NCBI RefSeq assembly: GCF_016097415.1 | Contig: NZ_JAEHGE010000001.1 | Coordinates: 1,513,515-1,577,514, forward strand | Origin: a sulfur-oxidizing endosymbiont of Gigantopelta aegis | GTDB lineage: Bacteria; Pseudomonadota; Gammaproteobacteria; GRL18 | DNA: 64,000 nucleotides | Reading direction: 5' to 3' | Shown here: positions 36,225-45,233 of the stretch, piece by piece | How the letters are laid out: every line of letters starts with the position of its first letter | How positions within the stretch are numbered: the stretch's first letter is position 1 | Notes under the pieces: generated by a model | The model's database searches: none | Told to the model about the DNA's origin: nothing | Seen by the model: the letters and a program-made list of their open reading frames with translations, nothing else | Made by a program: the position numbers and the translations under genes

Positions 36225-37168
36225 TTTTTTGTTATTCTTCGAGGTTTTTTGCGATAAAGTTTTGCCATGCCTTCAGGGCGTGTTTTGAAACGACGATGTA
36301 CCCATAAATATTGCTCAGGCGCTTTGCGGATTTGTTCTTCAATCAATAAATTAGTGCAGAGTGCATCGGCTTCTAAAGACTCACTAGGGAAATTTTCTAC
36401 AGGGGGGAAAAATTCAATTTCATAACCCCGGGCATTATCAAGGCGGCGGGAAATATAGGGAATAATCGGTGCTTTAGTGATTTTTGCCATGCGTGATGGC
36501 ACCGTTTGAGTCGCGGCTATATGCCCCATAAAAGGCACAAAAACACTATTCTCTATACCGACATCCTGATCGGCGGCAATCCACATTAAATGATTTTGTT
36601 TAATATAACGAAAACTGGCACGGATTTCATCACGGGCAAACACCCGGTGCAACATTCGTTTACGGGCATTATAAGTGACTGCATTGAATAAGGGGTTTCT
36701 TAGCTTTTGATAACTCACCGCTAAATCATGATCCAAAGCAATGAGCCGACCACTGATTTCCATCGTGGTATAATGCGCACCTAACATAATGGCTCCGGTT
36801 CCGGCTTGCAAGGCATTATCAACATACTCAAAGCCTTTGAAAGTGACTAACTTTCGCAGTTTCTTCTCGTTTCCCCACCAACTCATTGTGGTTTCGGCAA
36901 TGCTGATCCCCAGAGAGTGAAAATGATCCACGACTAATTTGGCTTGTTGTTCTGTGGACAACTCAGGAAAACATAGGGCGATATTGATTTGTACTATCTC
37001 ACGGCGGTACTTGGCAATGCGATAAAATAAATGGCCAATAAACTTGCCTATCAGCAATTGCAGTCGATAAGGTAGTAGGGGTAAAATGCGCATGGCTGCC
37101 AAACCCAACCATGACGGCCAGAATTTTGGGGCAAGAAAATCTCGCCAGGGAAAAGAAACTTTAGACAC
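36221..37168 (-). CDS. Lipid A biosynthesis (lauroyl/myristoyl) acyltransferase, LpxL/HtrB family
   Basis: 315 residues. Secondary acyl transfer from acyl-ACP to Kdo2-lipid IVA at the inner membrane. One N-terminal hydrophobic segment, catalytic HX4E motif as GAHYTTME (about residues 130-137), AADQDVGIENSVFVPFMG near 205, and YLWVHRRFKTRPEG near the end. LpxL or LpxM cannot be told apart from sequence. Coupled to the downstream kinase gene. Confidence 0.92.
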   Translation of the reverse strand: MSKVSFPWRDFLAPKFWPSWLGLAAMRILPLLPYRLQLLIGKFIGHLFYRIAKYRREIVQINIALCFPELSTEQQAKLVVDHFHSLGISIAETTMSWWGNEKKLRKLVTFKGFEYVDNALQAGTGAIMLGAHYTTMEISGRLIALDHDLAVSYQKLRNPLFNAVTYNARKRMLHRVFARDEIRASFRYIKQNHLMWIAADQDVGIENSVFVPFMGHIAATQTVPSRMAKITKAPIIPYISRRLDNARGYEIEFFPPVENFPSESLEADALCTNLLIEEQIRKAPEQYLWVHRRFKTRPEGMAKLYRKKPRRITKK

Positions 37169-37350
37169 GGTTCATCTCAATACTCATACTCAATGCTTAT
37201 TATAAGGTTTTCAATATTGTACTGTTAAGTGATAAAATTTCAATCGACAATACCGAGAATTTAGTTTCATTTTCCTATTGTGGTATTATAACGGACTAAT
37301 AAATGTCTTTTTTTCCAGAATTATACCTGATAGAGATTTTAAACCGAGCT

Positions 37351-38826
37351 ATGCAACTTATCATACCTGATTTTTCAAACGCAAAAATTTTAGTCGTCGG
37401 CGATTTAATGTTGGATCGTTATTGGCATGGACCTACGTCCCGAATTTCCCCCGAAGCACCCGTGCCTGTGGTCAAGATAGAAGAATCAGAAGAACGTGCC
37501 GGGGGCGCGGGTAATGTGGCCTTAAATATTGCCGCATTGAATGGTCAACCATCATTAGTCGGGCTGACCGGACAGGACGAAGCTGCCGGAATTTTAAAAA
37601 CTCGCCTGACCCAGCAGGGGGTTAATTGTCAATTTGTCGAATTAGCCAATTGTACCACCATCACCAAGTTACGCGTGCTCAGCCGTCATCAACAACTGAT
37701 TCGTCTGGATTTTGAAGATGGCTTTCTTATGGGCGAAGGTGAAGGCTCAGACAGTGCGACGGCCTTGCTTCAAGCCTATGAAACACAATTAGATTTACAC
37801 GATGTTATTCTCTTTTCAGATTATCAAAAAGGCACCTTACGCGACTTGCCCAAACTGATAGCATTAGCAAAAGCGCGTGGCAAAAGCATTATTATTGATC
37901 CCAAGGGCAATGACTTTGACATCTACCGTGGTGCGAGTCTACTAACACCAAATTTATCAGAATTCGAAGCCATTGTGGGTGCTTGTGATAATGATGAGCA
38001 ATTAGTCGAAAAAGCAGAAGCATTACGTCAGGAATTAGAATTAGATGCGCTATTAATCACCCGTAGCGAAAAAGGTATGACCTTAATTCGTGCGGGGCAA
38101 AGCGCCGTACACCTGCCGACCCGTGCCCGAGATGTTTTTGATGTGACGGGAGCGGGGGATACCGTGATTGCGACTCTGGCAGCGGCAATTGCGGCAGGCA
38201 TGGATATGGTTGATGCCACTAAGCTAGCCAATCTAGCGGCCAGCGTGGTGGTCAGTAAAGTGGGAACAGCCACCGTGACCGTGCATGAGTTACGCACAGC
38301 CATGCGTCAGCTCAGTGATGTTGAGCAGGGTATTATTTCAGAACAACGTCTGATAGCCTTAGTAAAAGACGCCAAAGAACATGGTGAAAAAGTCATCATG
38401 ACCAATGGTTGTTTTGATATTCTCCATGCCGGCCATGTCACCTACTTAGAACAAGCAAAAAGCTTGGGTGATCGCCTCATTGTCGCAGTCAATGATGATG
38501 CCTCGGTGAAGCGAATTAAAGGCCCGGAAAGACCCGTCAATAGCATGAATTTACGGATGCAAGTGTTGGCTGGCCTGAGCTGTGTGGATTGGGTAGTACC
38601 CTTCTATGAAGATACACCGACACGTCTGATCTGTGATGTTTCTCCCTCAGCCTTAGTGAAAGGTGGAGACAATGACGTGGAAAAAATTCCCGGCGGTGAT
38701 TGTGTGCGTGAGCAGGGTGGTGAAGTCTTGATAATGGAATACGTTGATAATTGCTCAACTACCGGATTAATACGCTCCATTCGTTCAGCTGACGATTCGG
38801 TTGAAAATAAAACCGATGGTGAATAA
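37351..38826 (+). CDS. hldE: Bifunctional heptose kinase / adenylyltransferase HldE
   Basis: About 491 residues from ATG 37351 (MQLIIPDFSNAKILVVGDLMLDRYW), which matches the family N-terminus. An ATG at 37303 would add 16 unaligned residues although a GGA lies upstream of it. The N-terminal PfkB kinase phosphorylates D-beta-D-heptose 7-phosphate (GGAGNVALN near 67; DVTGAGDTV near 265). The C-terminal cytidylyltransferase-type domain adds AMP (TNGCFDILHAGHV). Makes ADP-heptose for inner-core LPS. Overlaps the next gene by 11 bases. Confidence 0.96.
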   Translation: MQLIIPDFSNAKILVVGDLMLDRYWHGPTSRISPEAPVPVVKIEESEERAGGAGNVALNIAALNGQPSLVGLTGQDEAAGILKTRLTQQGVNCQFVELANCTTITKLRVLSRHQQLIRLDFEDGFLMGEGEGSDSATALLQAYETQLDLHDVILFSDYQKGTLRDLPKLIALAKARGKSIIIDPKGNDFDIYRGASLLTPNLSEFEAIVGACDNDEQLVEKAEALRQELELDALLITRSEKGMTLIRAGQSAVHLPTRARDVFDVTGAGDTVIATLAAAIAAGMDMVDATKLANLAASVVVSKVGTATVTVHELRTAMRQLSDVEQGIISEQRLIALVKDAKEHGEKVIMTNGCFDILHAGHVTYLEQAKSLGDRLIVAVNDDASVKRIKGPERPVNSMNLRMQVLAGLSCVDWVVPFYEDTPTRLICDVSPSALVKGGDNDVEKIPGGDCVREQGGEVLIMEYVDNCSTTGLIRSIRSADDSVENKTDGE

Positions 38827-40078
38827 AGCACGCCAGACAGAGGCTGTTGATATCGCCATTATCGGCGGGGGAATAGCCGGTTTATGGACACTGGCTCGTT
38901 TGCGGCACAGCGGTTATCAGGCCTTTTTACTCGAAGCCGATCAGCTCGGTGGGGTGCAAAGTAATGCCTCTCAAGGGATTATTCATGGCGGTACTAAATA
39001 TGCCTTAACCGGCAAGCTAACGCACTCTTCACAAGCCATACAACAAATGCCCAAGCGCTGGCAAGATTGTCTCAATGGTCAGGGCGAAGTTGATCTCTCG
39101 CAGGCGAGGGTGTTATCAGAGCACCAATTTCTCTGGTCAAATAAAAGCCTGGCGACAAAAATAACAGGTTTTTTTGCCAGCAAGGTCATGAGTAGCAGAA
39201 TGAAAAAACTGCCCATAGATGATTTTGTTGCCCCCTTTAATCAGAAAAACTTTAAGGGTGACTTATACCAATTGGATGAGCCTGTCTTGGATATCCAGAG
39301 CGTTATTGACACCTTGCGCAAACAATATTCCGAGGTGATTTTTCAAGCGGACATACAGGGGCTAGCTCGAATAAGCACTGCACAAAAATCTAATGATGAT
39401 CATGTTTACAATATAGCGCTAAGTTATGAAAATGATGCCAGTAAAAAATTACTAGCAAAGGTGGTTGTTTTAACGTCAGGGTCAGGTAATGAATGTTTGT
39501 TGTCAAGCCTAAAGCAAAGCCAGCCGGAAATGCAACGCCGGCCATTGTATATGCCGATGTTAAAAGCTTCTGAAAATATTTTGCCAAAAATGTATGCCCA
39601 TTGCTTAGGCGCAAGTGCTTTACCGAAAATGACCATTACCTCTCATACACTCGATGTTCAAGAAACAAATGCCAAGCAAACAGTCTGGTATCTGGGCGGA
39701 GAAATTGCAGAGCAGGGAGTAGGAAGAAGTCTTGAGGAACAGGTGAATATCGCCAAAAAAGAATTGGCTAGCCTAATGCCCTGGATGGATTTTTCCACCT
39801 GCCAATGGTCAGCCTTAGCAATTGATCGGGCTGAACCTAAAATGCCCGATGGCAGTCGCCCTGTAGAACCTTGGGTGTCTTATGAGCAAGATATTATTAG
39901 CGCATGGCCAGTTAAATTAGCCATGGCACCGGTCATGGTTGATAAAATCATCCTGCAATTAGAAGCATTGGCGATAGACAAAAACTCCTCTGCAAGGGCA
40001 AGCGAAGCAAGCCTTTTGGATTTGCCCAAGGCTAAAACAAGTCCATTACCCTGGGAAAAGGTACAACACTGGATATGA
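38816..40078 (+). CDS. FAD-dependent oxidoreductase (DAO family)
   Basis: About 420 residues from ATG 38816; the frame also runs back to a TTG at 38801. N-terminal dinucleotide motif IAIIGGGIAGLWTLARL and the substrate-side SQGIIHGGTKYALTGK mark a glycerol-3-phosphate dehydrogenase/D-amino-acid oxidase-type fold. Substrate unknown. It overlaps the hldE stop, and its own stop overlaps the aldo/keto reductase start by four bases. Pseudomonas has a similar pair near waaA and hldE as I recall, so this looks like a conserved LPS-linked redox pair. Confidence 0.8.
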   Translation: MVNKARQTEAVDIAIIGGGIAGLWTLARLRHSGYQAFLLEADQLGGVQSNASQGIIHGGTKYALTGKLTHSSQAIQQMPKRWQDCLNGQGEVDLSQARVLSEHQFLWSNKSLATKITGFFASKVMSSRMKKLPIDDFVAPFNQKNFKGDLYQLDEPVLDIQSVIDTLRKQYSEVIFQADIQGLARISTAQKSNDDHVYNIALSYENDASKKLLAKVVVLTSGSGNECLLSSLKQSQPEMQRRPLYMPMLKASENILPKMYAHCLGASALPKMTITSHTLDVQETNAKQTVWYLGGEIAEQGVGRSLEEQVNIAKKELASLMPWMDFSTCQWSALAIDRAEPKMPDGSRPVEPWVSYEQDIISAWPVKLAMAPVMVDKIILQLEALAIDKNSSARASEASLLDLPKAKTSPLPWEKVQHWI

Positions 40079-40881
40079 TGCAACTTATGATGAAACCGCG
40101 AGAACTGGGACAAACTGGTATAAAAGTGAGCCCCTTAGGATTAGGGACGGTCAAATTTGGTCGAGATCAACAAGTAAAATACCCTTGGTCATTTGAAATT
40201 CCTGACGACAATGCGGTACGTGAACTTTTGGCCTTGAGTAGAGACTTGGGAATCAACGTATTAGATACTGCACCAGCCTATGGCAGCAGCGAGCAAAGAC
40301 TGGGACAATTATTAACTCAGCGCCATGATTGGGTCATAGTCTCAAAGGTGGGAGAAGCCTTTGAAAACGGTCAATCACGTTTTGACTTTAGTGCCCAGAC
40401 TACACGCCAAACCATTGAACGTAGCTTAAAAAAACTCAATACTGATTATCTTGATGTGGTATTGGTGCATTCCGATGGTGACGATCAGCGAGTCATTGAG
40501 CAGGAAGATGTGCTAGAAAGCCTACAACAGCTTAAACAGGCAGGACTCATCAGAGCAATTGGCATGTCAACCAAAACCACTACCGGTGGTCTTTGGTGCG
40601 TTGAACATACGGATGTTATTATGGCGACCCGTAATAGTAGTGATCATACCGATGATCCGGTATTAGATCGAGCGCTAGAATTAAACAAAGGCGTGGTGAT
40701 CAAAAAAGGCTTACAAAGTGGTCATGTCGATACCAAAGCTGGTGGCAGCGGTATTGAAGAGGCTTTAAATTATGTCTTTTCCCATGATGCCGTTAATTGC
40801 TTAATTGCGGGCACAATCAACCCTAAGCATTTAACTCAGAACGCCCATCTTGTAAGTCAATTGACTGATTCGGCAGATTAA
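40075..40881 (+). CDS. Aldo/keto reductase
   Basis: 268 residues. (beta/alpha)8 NAD(P)H reductase. Catalytic tetrad visible: Asp and Tyr in VLDTAPAYGSSEQRLG, Lys in WVIVSKVG, His in LVHSDG. NADPH-binding region IAGTINPKHLTQN. Coupled (ATGA) to the FAD oxidoreductase and one base from waaA, so it is part of the hldE-waaA transcript. Substrate unknown. The first ATG may give way to MMKPRELGQTG five codons in. Confidence 0.9.
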   Translation: MMQLMMKPRELGQTGIKVSPLGLGTVKFGRDQQVKYPWSFEIPDDNAVRELLALSRDLGINVLDTAPAYGSSEQRLGQLLTQRHDWVIVSKVGEAFENGQSRFDFSAQTTRQTIERSLKKLNTDYLDVVLVHSDGDDQRVIEQEDVLESLQQLKQAGLIRAIGMSTKTTTGGLWCVEHTDVIMATRNSSDHTDDPVLDRALELNKGVVIKKGLQSGHVDTKAGGSGIEEALNYVFSHDAVNCLIAGTINPKHLTQNAHLVSQLTDSAD

Positions 40882-40882
40882 T

Positions 40883-42187
40883 ATGCCTCGCTTCTTTTAT
40901 ACCTTAGTCTACTATAGCTTAGTGCCGTTCTTATTCTTGCGTTTGCTGTTGAAACATCAAAAAAGTAATGACTATAAAGATCAACGTCAGGCATTACGCT
41001 TAGCAGAGCGTTTAGGCTTTTTTAGGCCTCCAGTTTTTATAGAGCGACCTATCTGGATTCATACCGTATCCGTTGGTGAGTTTCTTGCGACCCTACCCCT
41101 GCTCAAACAACTGCAAGAGAAATACAATCATTACCCCATCGTGATCACCTGTACCACCACCACGGGCTCGGCACAGATTTGCAAAACCTTTGCCCAAGAA
41201 ATACAACAGGGTCGTGTTTTTCATGTCTACTTGCCTTATGACCTGCCAGGAGCTATGCGGCGTTTTATGCAAGCGCTTAAACCACGCTTGGCTATTATTA
41301 TGGAAACTGAAATCTGGCCTAATTTACTGACTGTTGCGGAACAGCAAGAAATTCCGGTGTGTCTGCTAAATGCACGTATGTCCCCACGCTCGGCAAAGGG
41401 GTATGCACGAATTAAACGCTTAATAGCACCTAGCCTAAAGCAACTTTCATTTATTGCCGCACAAGATAGCATGGATGCTAAGCGTTTAATCAACTTAGGT
41501 GCAGAAGAAAGCCACCTAGCGATCACGGGTAGTATTAAATATGATTTAAAACTCAATAGTGATGATATTGCATACGGGAAATCACTGAGAGAACAGCTCA
41601 ATTGGCAAGATAGAAAAGTCTTAATTGCCGCCAGTACCCATCAGGGTGAAGATGAAATGTTATTGAGTGTTTATCGGCAATTAAAAAAACAGTACGATAA
41701 TTTAAGCCTGATTATCGTACCTCGACACCCAGAACGTTTTCAGTCTGTTTATCAACTATTAAATGTCGATGCTTTAAACGTACTCAAACGCTCACAAATG
41801 AATGCTGCTTTTGACCTACCTGTGGATATTCTTTTAGGGGATAGTATGGGTGAAATGATACGTTACTTTGCCTGTGCAGATATAGTTTTTATGGGTGGCA
41901 CACTGGTAAAAACGGGTGGCCATAATATCCTTGAACCTGCGGCACTGGGCTTGCCAATTATTTATGGCCCCCACATGTTTAACTTTAATGCCATCAATGC
42001 ACTTTTTTTACAGCATCAGGCGGTACAACAAGTCGCAGATGAGCAACAATTAAAAGCAGGCTTAGAAGAGATGTTGTTAGATGAAACACAGGCTCATGAA
42101 ATGGGCGCTAGAGCCAAAGAATTAATGGCGAAAAATGCCGGAGCAGTCGATAAAATGATGCAGTCAATACAGATTTTTTTAACTTAA
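40883..42187 (+). CDS. waaA: Kdo transferase
   Basis: 434 residues. Adds Kdo to lipid IVA at the inner membrane face. N-terminal membrane anchor (residues 5-25), RLAERLGF, IWIHTVSVGEFLATLPL with the catalytic Glu of this family, METEIWPNLL, SARMSPRSAKGY, and the CMP-binding TLVKTGGHNILEPAALGLPIIYGPHMFN. End of the hldE-FAD-AKR-waaA run. A palindromic element follows. Confidence 0.96.
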   Translation: MPRFFYTLVYYSLVPFLFLRLLLKHQKSNDYKDQRQALRLAERLGFFRPPVFIERPIWIHTVSVGEFLATLPLLKQLQEKYNHYPIVITCTTTTGSAQICKTFAQEIQQGRVFHVYLPYDLPGAMRRFMQALKPRLAIIMETEIWPNLLTVAEQQEIPVCLLNARMSPRSAKGYARIKRLIAPSLKQLSFIAAQDSMDAKRLINLGAEESHLAITGSIKYDLKLNSDDIAYGKSLREQLNWQDRKVLIAASTHQGEDEMLLSVYRQLKKQYDNLSLIIVPRHPERFQSVYQLLNVDALNVLKRSQMNAAFDLPVDILLGDSMGEMIRYFACADIVFMGGTLVKTGGHNILEPAALGLPIIYGPHMFNFNAINALFLQHQAVQQVADEQQLKAGLEEMLLDETQAHEMGARAKELMAKNAGAVDKMMQSIQIFLT

Positions 42188-42212
42188 ATCTTAGTTTTTT
42201 AACTCAGTGACC

Positions 42213-42302
42213 GTAGGGTGGGCACGCTTTTTGTGCCCACGCTGAATGTGTGAATACAAGATGTTGAATCAGCGTGGGCAGATAAACCCATGCCCACCCT
42301 AC
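42213..42302. repeat. Palindromic GTAGGGTGGGCA repeat between convergent waaA and hemerythrin genes
   Basis: GTAGGGTGGGCA at the left end inverts to TGCCCACCCTAC at the right end, and an inner pair CCCACGCTGA / TCAGCGTGGG extends the fold. About 90 bases, no open frame. Typical of dispersed REP/MITE repeats; may act as a two-way terminator. Confidence 0.85.
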
Positions 42303-42306
42303 TATT

Positions 42307-42870
42307 TCACTCCATCTTTACGCCACGACGTTTAGCAATACTCAGACCAATTGCTTTTAAAATCTCATCACTCATATTGGCCTTGGCATAAGGAAAAATT
42401 TGTTCATTTTCTATGTCTGCATGAGTATGCATCTCACGTTTAAAATCAGCGGATAATTTTCCCAGTCGAGCAAAATCATTCGAACGTTCTGCCAATAAGC
42501 CGTCTAAACTTTCCCAGAGGCTATCCGATTCAACATGCTCTTTAATCAGACGATGAATGAGTTGTACTATTGCTAAGGATTGTGGTTTTTTTAATTCTGG
42601 ATCAAGTGCAATAATGGCAGGAAATAGATGCTCTTCTTCGTCCAGATGGTGCTCAGGTGCGGCGACATTAAAATAGCGTCGTATCTGATCGGATGAAGCA
42701 ACTAACTGCTCATTCCAGCCTTCTTTTTTGAGTGCTAGGCTTAACGTCACTAGCGCTGAAGAGAAATGCTTGACCTTATCATGACAACTTAATAATAGTG
42801 TCAGTGGATGTTCAAAGCTGACACCTTCCTGAGCATCAGCAGAACCACCTTGTGGACTGATTTGCAGCAT
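42307..42870 (-). CDS. Hemerythrin-like HHE domain protein
   Basis: 187 residues of four-helix HHE fold. Candidate Fe ligands: His in LLSCHDKVKHF, HHLDEEEHLF (about residues 74-83), His in LIKEHVES and HTHADIENEQIFP. Such proteins bind O2, NO or ROS, or repair iron centres. It is followed on the same strand by nothing close and preceded by the methyltransferase gene 13 bases away, so the two may form a stress-response pair. Ligand identity is inferred. Confidence 0.85.
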   Translation of the reverse strand: MLQISPQGGSADAQEGVSFEHPLTLLLSCHDKVKHFSSALVTLSLALKKEGWNEQLVASSDQIRRYFNVAAPEHHLDEEEHLFPAIIALDPELKKPQSLAIVQLIHRLIKEHVESDSLWESLDGLLAERSNDFARLGKLSADFKREMHTHADIENEQIFPYAKANMSDEILKAIGLSIAKRRGVKME

Positions 42871-42882
42871 TATTCGACCTAC

Positions 42883-43557
42883 TTAAAATTCAAATGCATT
42901 TTCTTCAAGCATATTTTCCAGGGCTGGAATGACTGTCTCGAATAAAACCTCACAAGCATATTGACTATTGGAAACACGTGTGATTAAAGTGGCTTCCATT
43001 GATGGTGCTGTACCAATCACAGCAAATAAGCGACCACCTACTTTAAGGTTTTGCTTATACATCTCGGGCAATTGCGCCACAGAACCGGTCAGGACAATCA
43101 CATCATAAGGACCTTGTTGTGTAATCTCAGCACTGGCTGAATTATCCTTATCATCAAGCAAGAAGCTAACATTATCAAAGCCTTCACTTTGTAGTATTTG
43201 TTGCGCTTGCTGACTTAAATTATCATAAATTTCAACACTACAGACCTTGGCTGATAAATGTGCCAGTAAAGCCGTCATATAACCACTGCCGGTGCCAATT
43301 TCTAGGACATTGTCCGTCTTTTTCAATTGTACTGTTTGCAGAATTCTCGCTTCAATTTTAGGAAAAAGCATCACTTGATCCTGACCGATGGGCAGCTCAA
43401 CATCAGAAAAGGCTGATTTCTTCAAATTCTCAGCGACATAATTTTCTCTGGGAACGGCTTCGAGAGCGTCAAGAGCAATTGGATCGATAACATTCCAGGG
43501 TCTGATTTGCTGTTCGATCATATTATGACGGGCTGTTTCGAAGTTCATTTCAATCAT
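42883..43557 (-). CDS. pcm: Protein-L-isoaspartate O-methyltransferase-type enzyme
   Basis: About 224 residues from ATG 43557 (MIEMNFETARHNMIEQQIRPW), with AGGA eight bases upstream. The frame is open further upstream to 43836 without supporting similarity. SAM motif I NVLEIGTGSGYMTALLAHL; PIGQDQVMLFPKIEARI is the family segment that normally reads PIGQGQTISQP. RPWNV near the start is typical of the PCMT-like branch in gammaproteobacteria. It may repair isoaspartate, or methylate another target in this branch. Confidence 0.88.
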   Translation of the reverse strand: MIEMNFETARHNMIEQQIRPWNVIDPIALDALEAVPRENYVAENLKKSAFSDVELPIGQDQVMLFPKIEARILQTVQLKKTDNVLEIGTGSGYMTALLAHLSAKVCSVEIYDNLSQQAQQILQSEGFDNVSFLLDDKDNSASAEITQQGPYDVIVLTGSVAQLPEMYKQNLKVGGRLFAVIGTAPSMEATLITRVSNSQYACEVLFETVIPALENMLEENAFEF

Positions 43558-43883
43558 TAATCGTATCCTTGTTTCTCGACTTATTTCACAGAGTATCATG
43601 AGTATAGTTTGGTATTTATACTCGATTATAGAGGAATCTATTGTCGAAAGGTAGCCTCTATATATTAGTGTTTTGTTGTATTGTGCAATTTTTTGGATGC
43701 ATATTGCATAATGCAAATACAGAAATAAGATCCTATTATTTGCAAAAAATGAGCTGATATAGTGGATTACCACAATACAGACTGTTGATAACGCCATGAT
43801 ATTAGAACGAAATCTATAGTACTCAGAAGATGGCACATAAGTTGCTTCTAATAAACGAATTTATTAAATTTGAGGGAAGATTT

Positions 43884-45161
43884 ATGCTGTTTGAATCATT
43901 TTCGGCTGCGCAGTCAACACTGCTTTGGTCCGTATTCGGTGTGGCTTTTTTTATGGGAGCCATTGTCAACAAAACCAATTTCTGTACCATGGGTGCAGTC
44001 TCCGATATGGTGAACATGGGTGATTACAGCCGCTTTCGTGCCTGGTTACTCGCCATCGCTGTTGCTGTTATCGGTATGTTGATTTTTGAATCAGCCGGCA
44101 TGGTTAATCCTGATGGTAGTTTTCCTCCTTATCGTGCCACTCAACTCATTTGGGCTGAAAACCTTCTGGGTGGCTTTTTATTCGGTATCGGTATGACCCT
44201 GGCCAGTGGTTGTGGTAATAAAACCCTGATTCGAATCGGCGGCGGTAATATCAAATCTATTTTTGTGTTCTTGATTGTTGGCGTCATTGCTTATTTCATG
44301 ACCACACCTTTTCCCGGTAGTGACCAGACACTTTTCTCGGTATTGTTTTATGACTGGATTCGTCCTTTGGCCATTGACCTCGATACTAAGCAGGATTTAG
44401 GTGCAATTGTTGCGGGCATAGCCGGCAGTGAAAGTCCCATGCAGATGAGAATGATTATGGGCGGTATTTTTGCCGTGCTATTACTGATTTACATCCTAAA
44501 AGGTAAATCTTTCCGTGGTAATTCAGAGCATTGGGTTGCGGGTATCGCTGTGGGATTAGCCGTATTAGCGGGTTGGTATCTGAGTAGTTCAATGCTGGTC
44601 GATATCCCCGATGAAGGTGAGCAATACACCTTGGTAGAATATTATGACAACTGGGACATGGTCAGTGAAACAGAAGAAGGCAAGCCGGCTCAGGGTAGTA
44701 CATTATCCGCACAGTCATTTACCTTTGTTAATCCTATGGGGCAAACCATTGGCTATGCTAGCTCAGGCCTGAACAGTGCCTTGCTGACCTTTGGTATTGT
44801 CTCTGTCTTCGGTATAATTCTAGGTTCATTTATCTGGTCATTGATCAGCAAGAGTTTCAGAATTGAATGGTTCTTTAATGTCAAAGATTTTGTCACTCAT
44901 GTGATTGGTGCTGTCTTAATGGGCTTTGGTGGTGTTTTGGCATTAGGTTGTACCATTGGGCAGGGCATTACCGGGCTGTCGACCATGGCGGCAGGTTCTT
45001 TCATTGCCTTCATGGCCATTATTTTTGGCAGTGCCTTGACCATGAAGATTCAATACTATCAGATGCTCTATGAAGATGCGTCTTTCTTTGCGGCATTAAT
45101 AACCGCTTTAGTTGAGCTAAAGCTATTACCTGCCAGCATGAGAAAATTAGAAGTGCTGTAA
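43884..45161 (+). CDS. YeeE/YedE-family sulfur-type membrane transporter
   Basis: About 425 residues from ATG 43884, preceded by GAGGGAAG at the right distance; an upstream ATG at 43830 lacks this. About ten membrane helices. Duplicated sulfur-transport motifs with Cys: NKTNFCTMGAVSD, ASGCGNKTLIRIGGGN, and LALGCTIGQGITGLSTMAAGS. Relatives take up thiosulfate or other reduced sulfur compounds. A 55-residue hydrophilic insert (about 240-295) separates the halves. Substrate not proven; no sulfur genes adjoin. Confidence 0.87.
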   Translation: MLFESFSAAQSTLLWSVFGVAFFMGAIVNKTNFCTMGAVSDMVNMGDYSRFRAWLLAIAVAVIGMLIFESAGMVNPDGSFPPYRATQLIWAENLLGGFLFGIGMTLASGCGNKTLIRIGGGNIKSIFVFLIVGVIAYFMTTPFPGSDQTLFSVLFYDWIRPLAIDLDTKQDLGAIVAGIAGSESPMQMRMIMGGIFAVLLLIYILKGKSFRGNSEHWVAGIAVGLAVLAGWYLSSSMLVDIPDEGEQYTLVEYYDNWDMVSETEEGKPAQGSTLSAQSFTFVNPMGQTIGYASSGLNSALLTFGIVSVFGIILGSFIWSLISKSFRIEWFFNVKDFVTHVIGAVLMGFGGVLALGCTIGQGITGLSTMAAGSFIAFMAIIFGSALTMKIQYYQMLYEDASFFAALITALVELKLLPASMRKLEVL

Positions 45162-45186
45162 AAAGTATCAAACAGTCAGCATCTAT

Positions 45187-45217
45187 AAAAAAGCCCCTTT
45201 TGAAGGGGCTTTTTTTT
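45187..45217. terminator. Strong bidirectional Rho-independent terminator
   Basis: AGCCCCTT pairs with AAGGGGCT around a 3-base loop, flanked by an A-run on the left and seven T on the right. It lies between two convergent genes (yeeE-type and ndvB-like) and can serve both. Confidence 0.95.
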
Positions 45218-45233
45218 GCTCAAAAGAAATATT

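Noticed and set aside
43558..43836. 93-residue N-terminal extension of the methyltransferase
   Set aside because: No family similarity, overlaps the divergent transporter leader, and a good ribosome site exists at ATG 43557.
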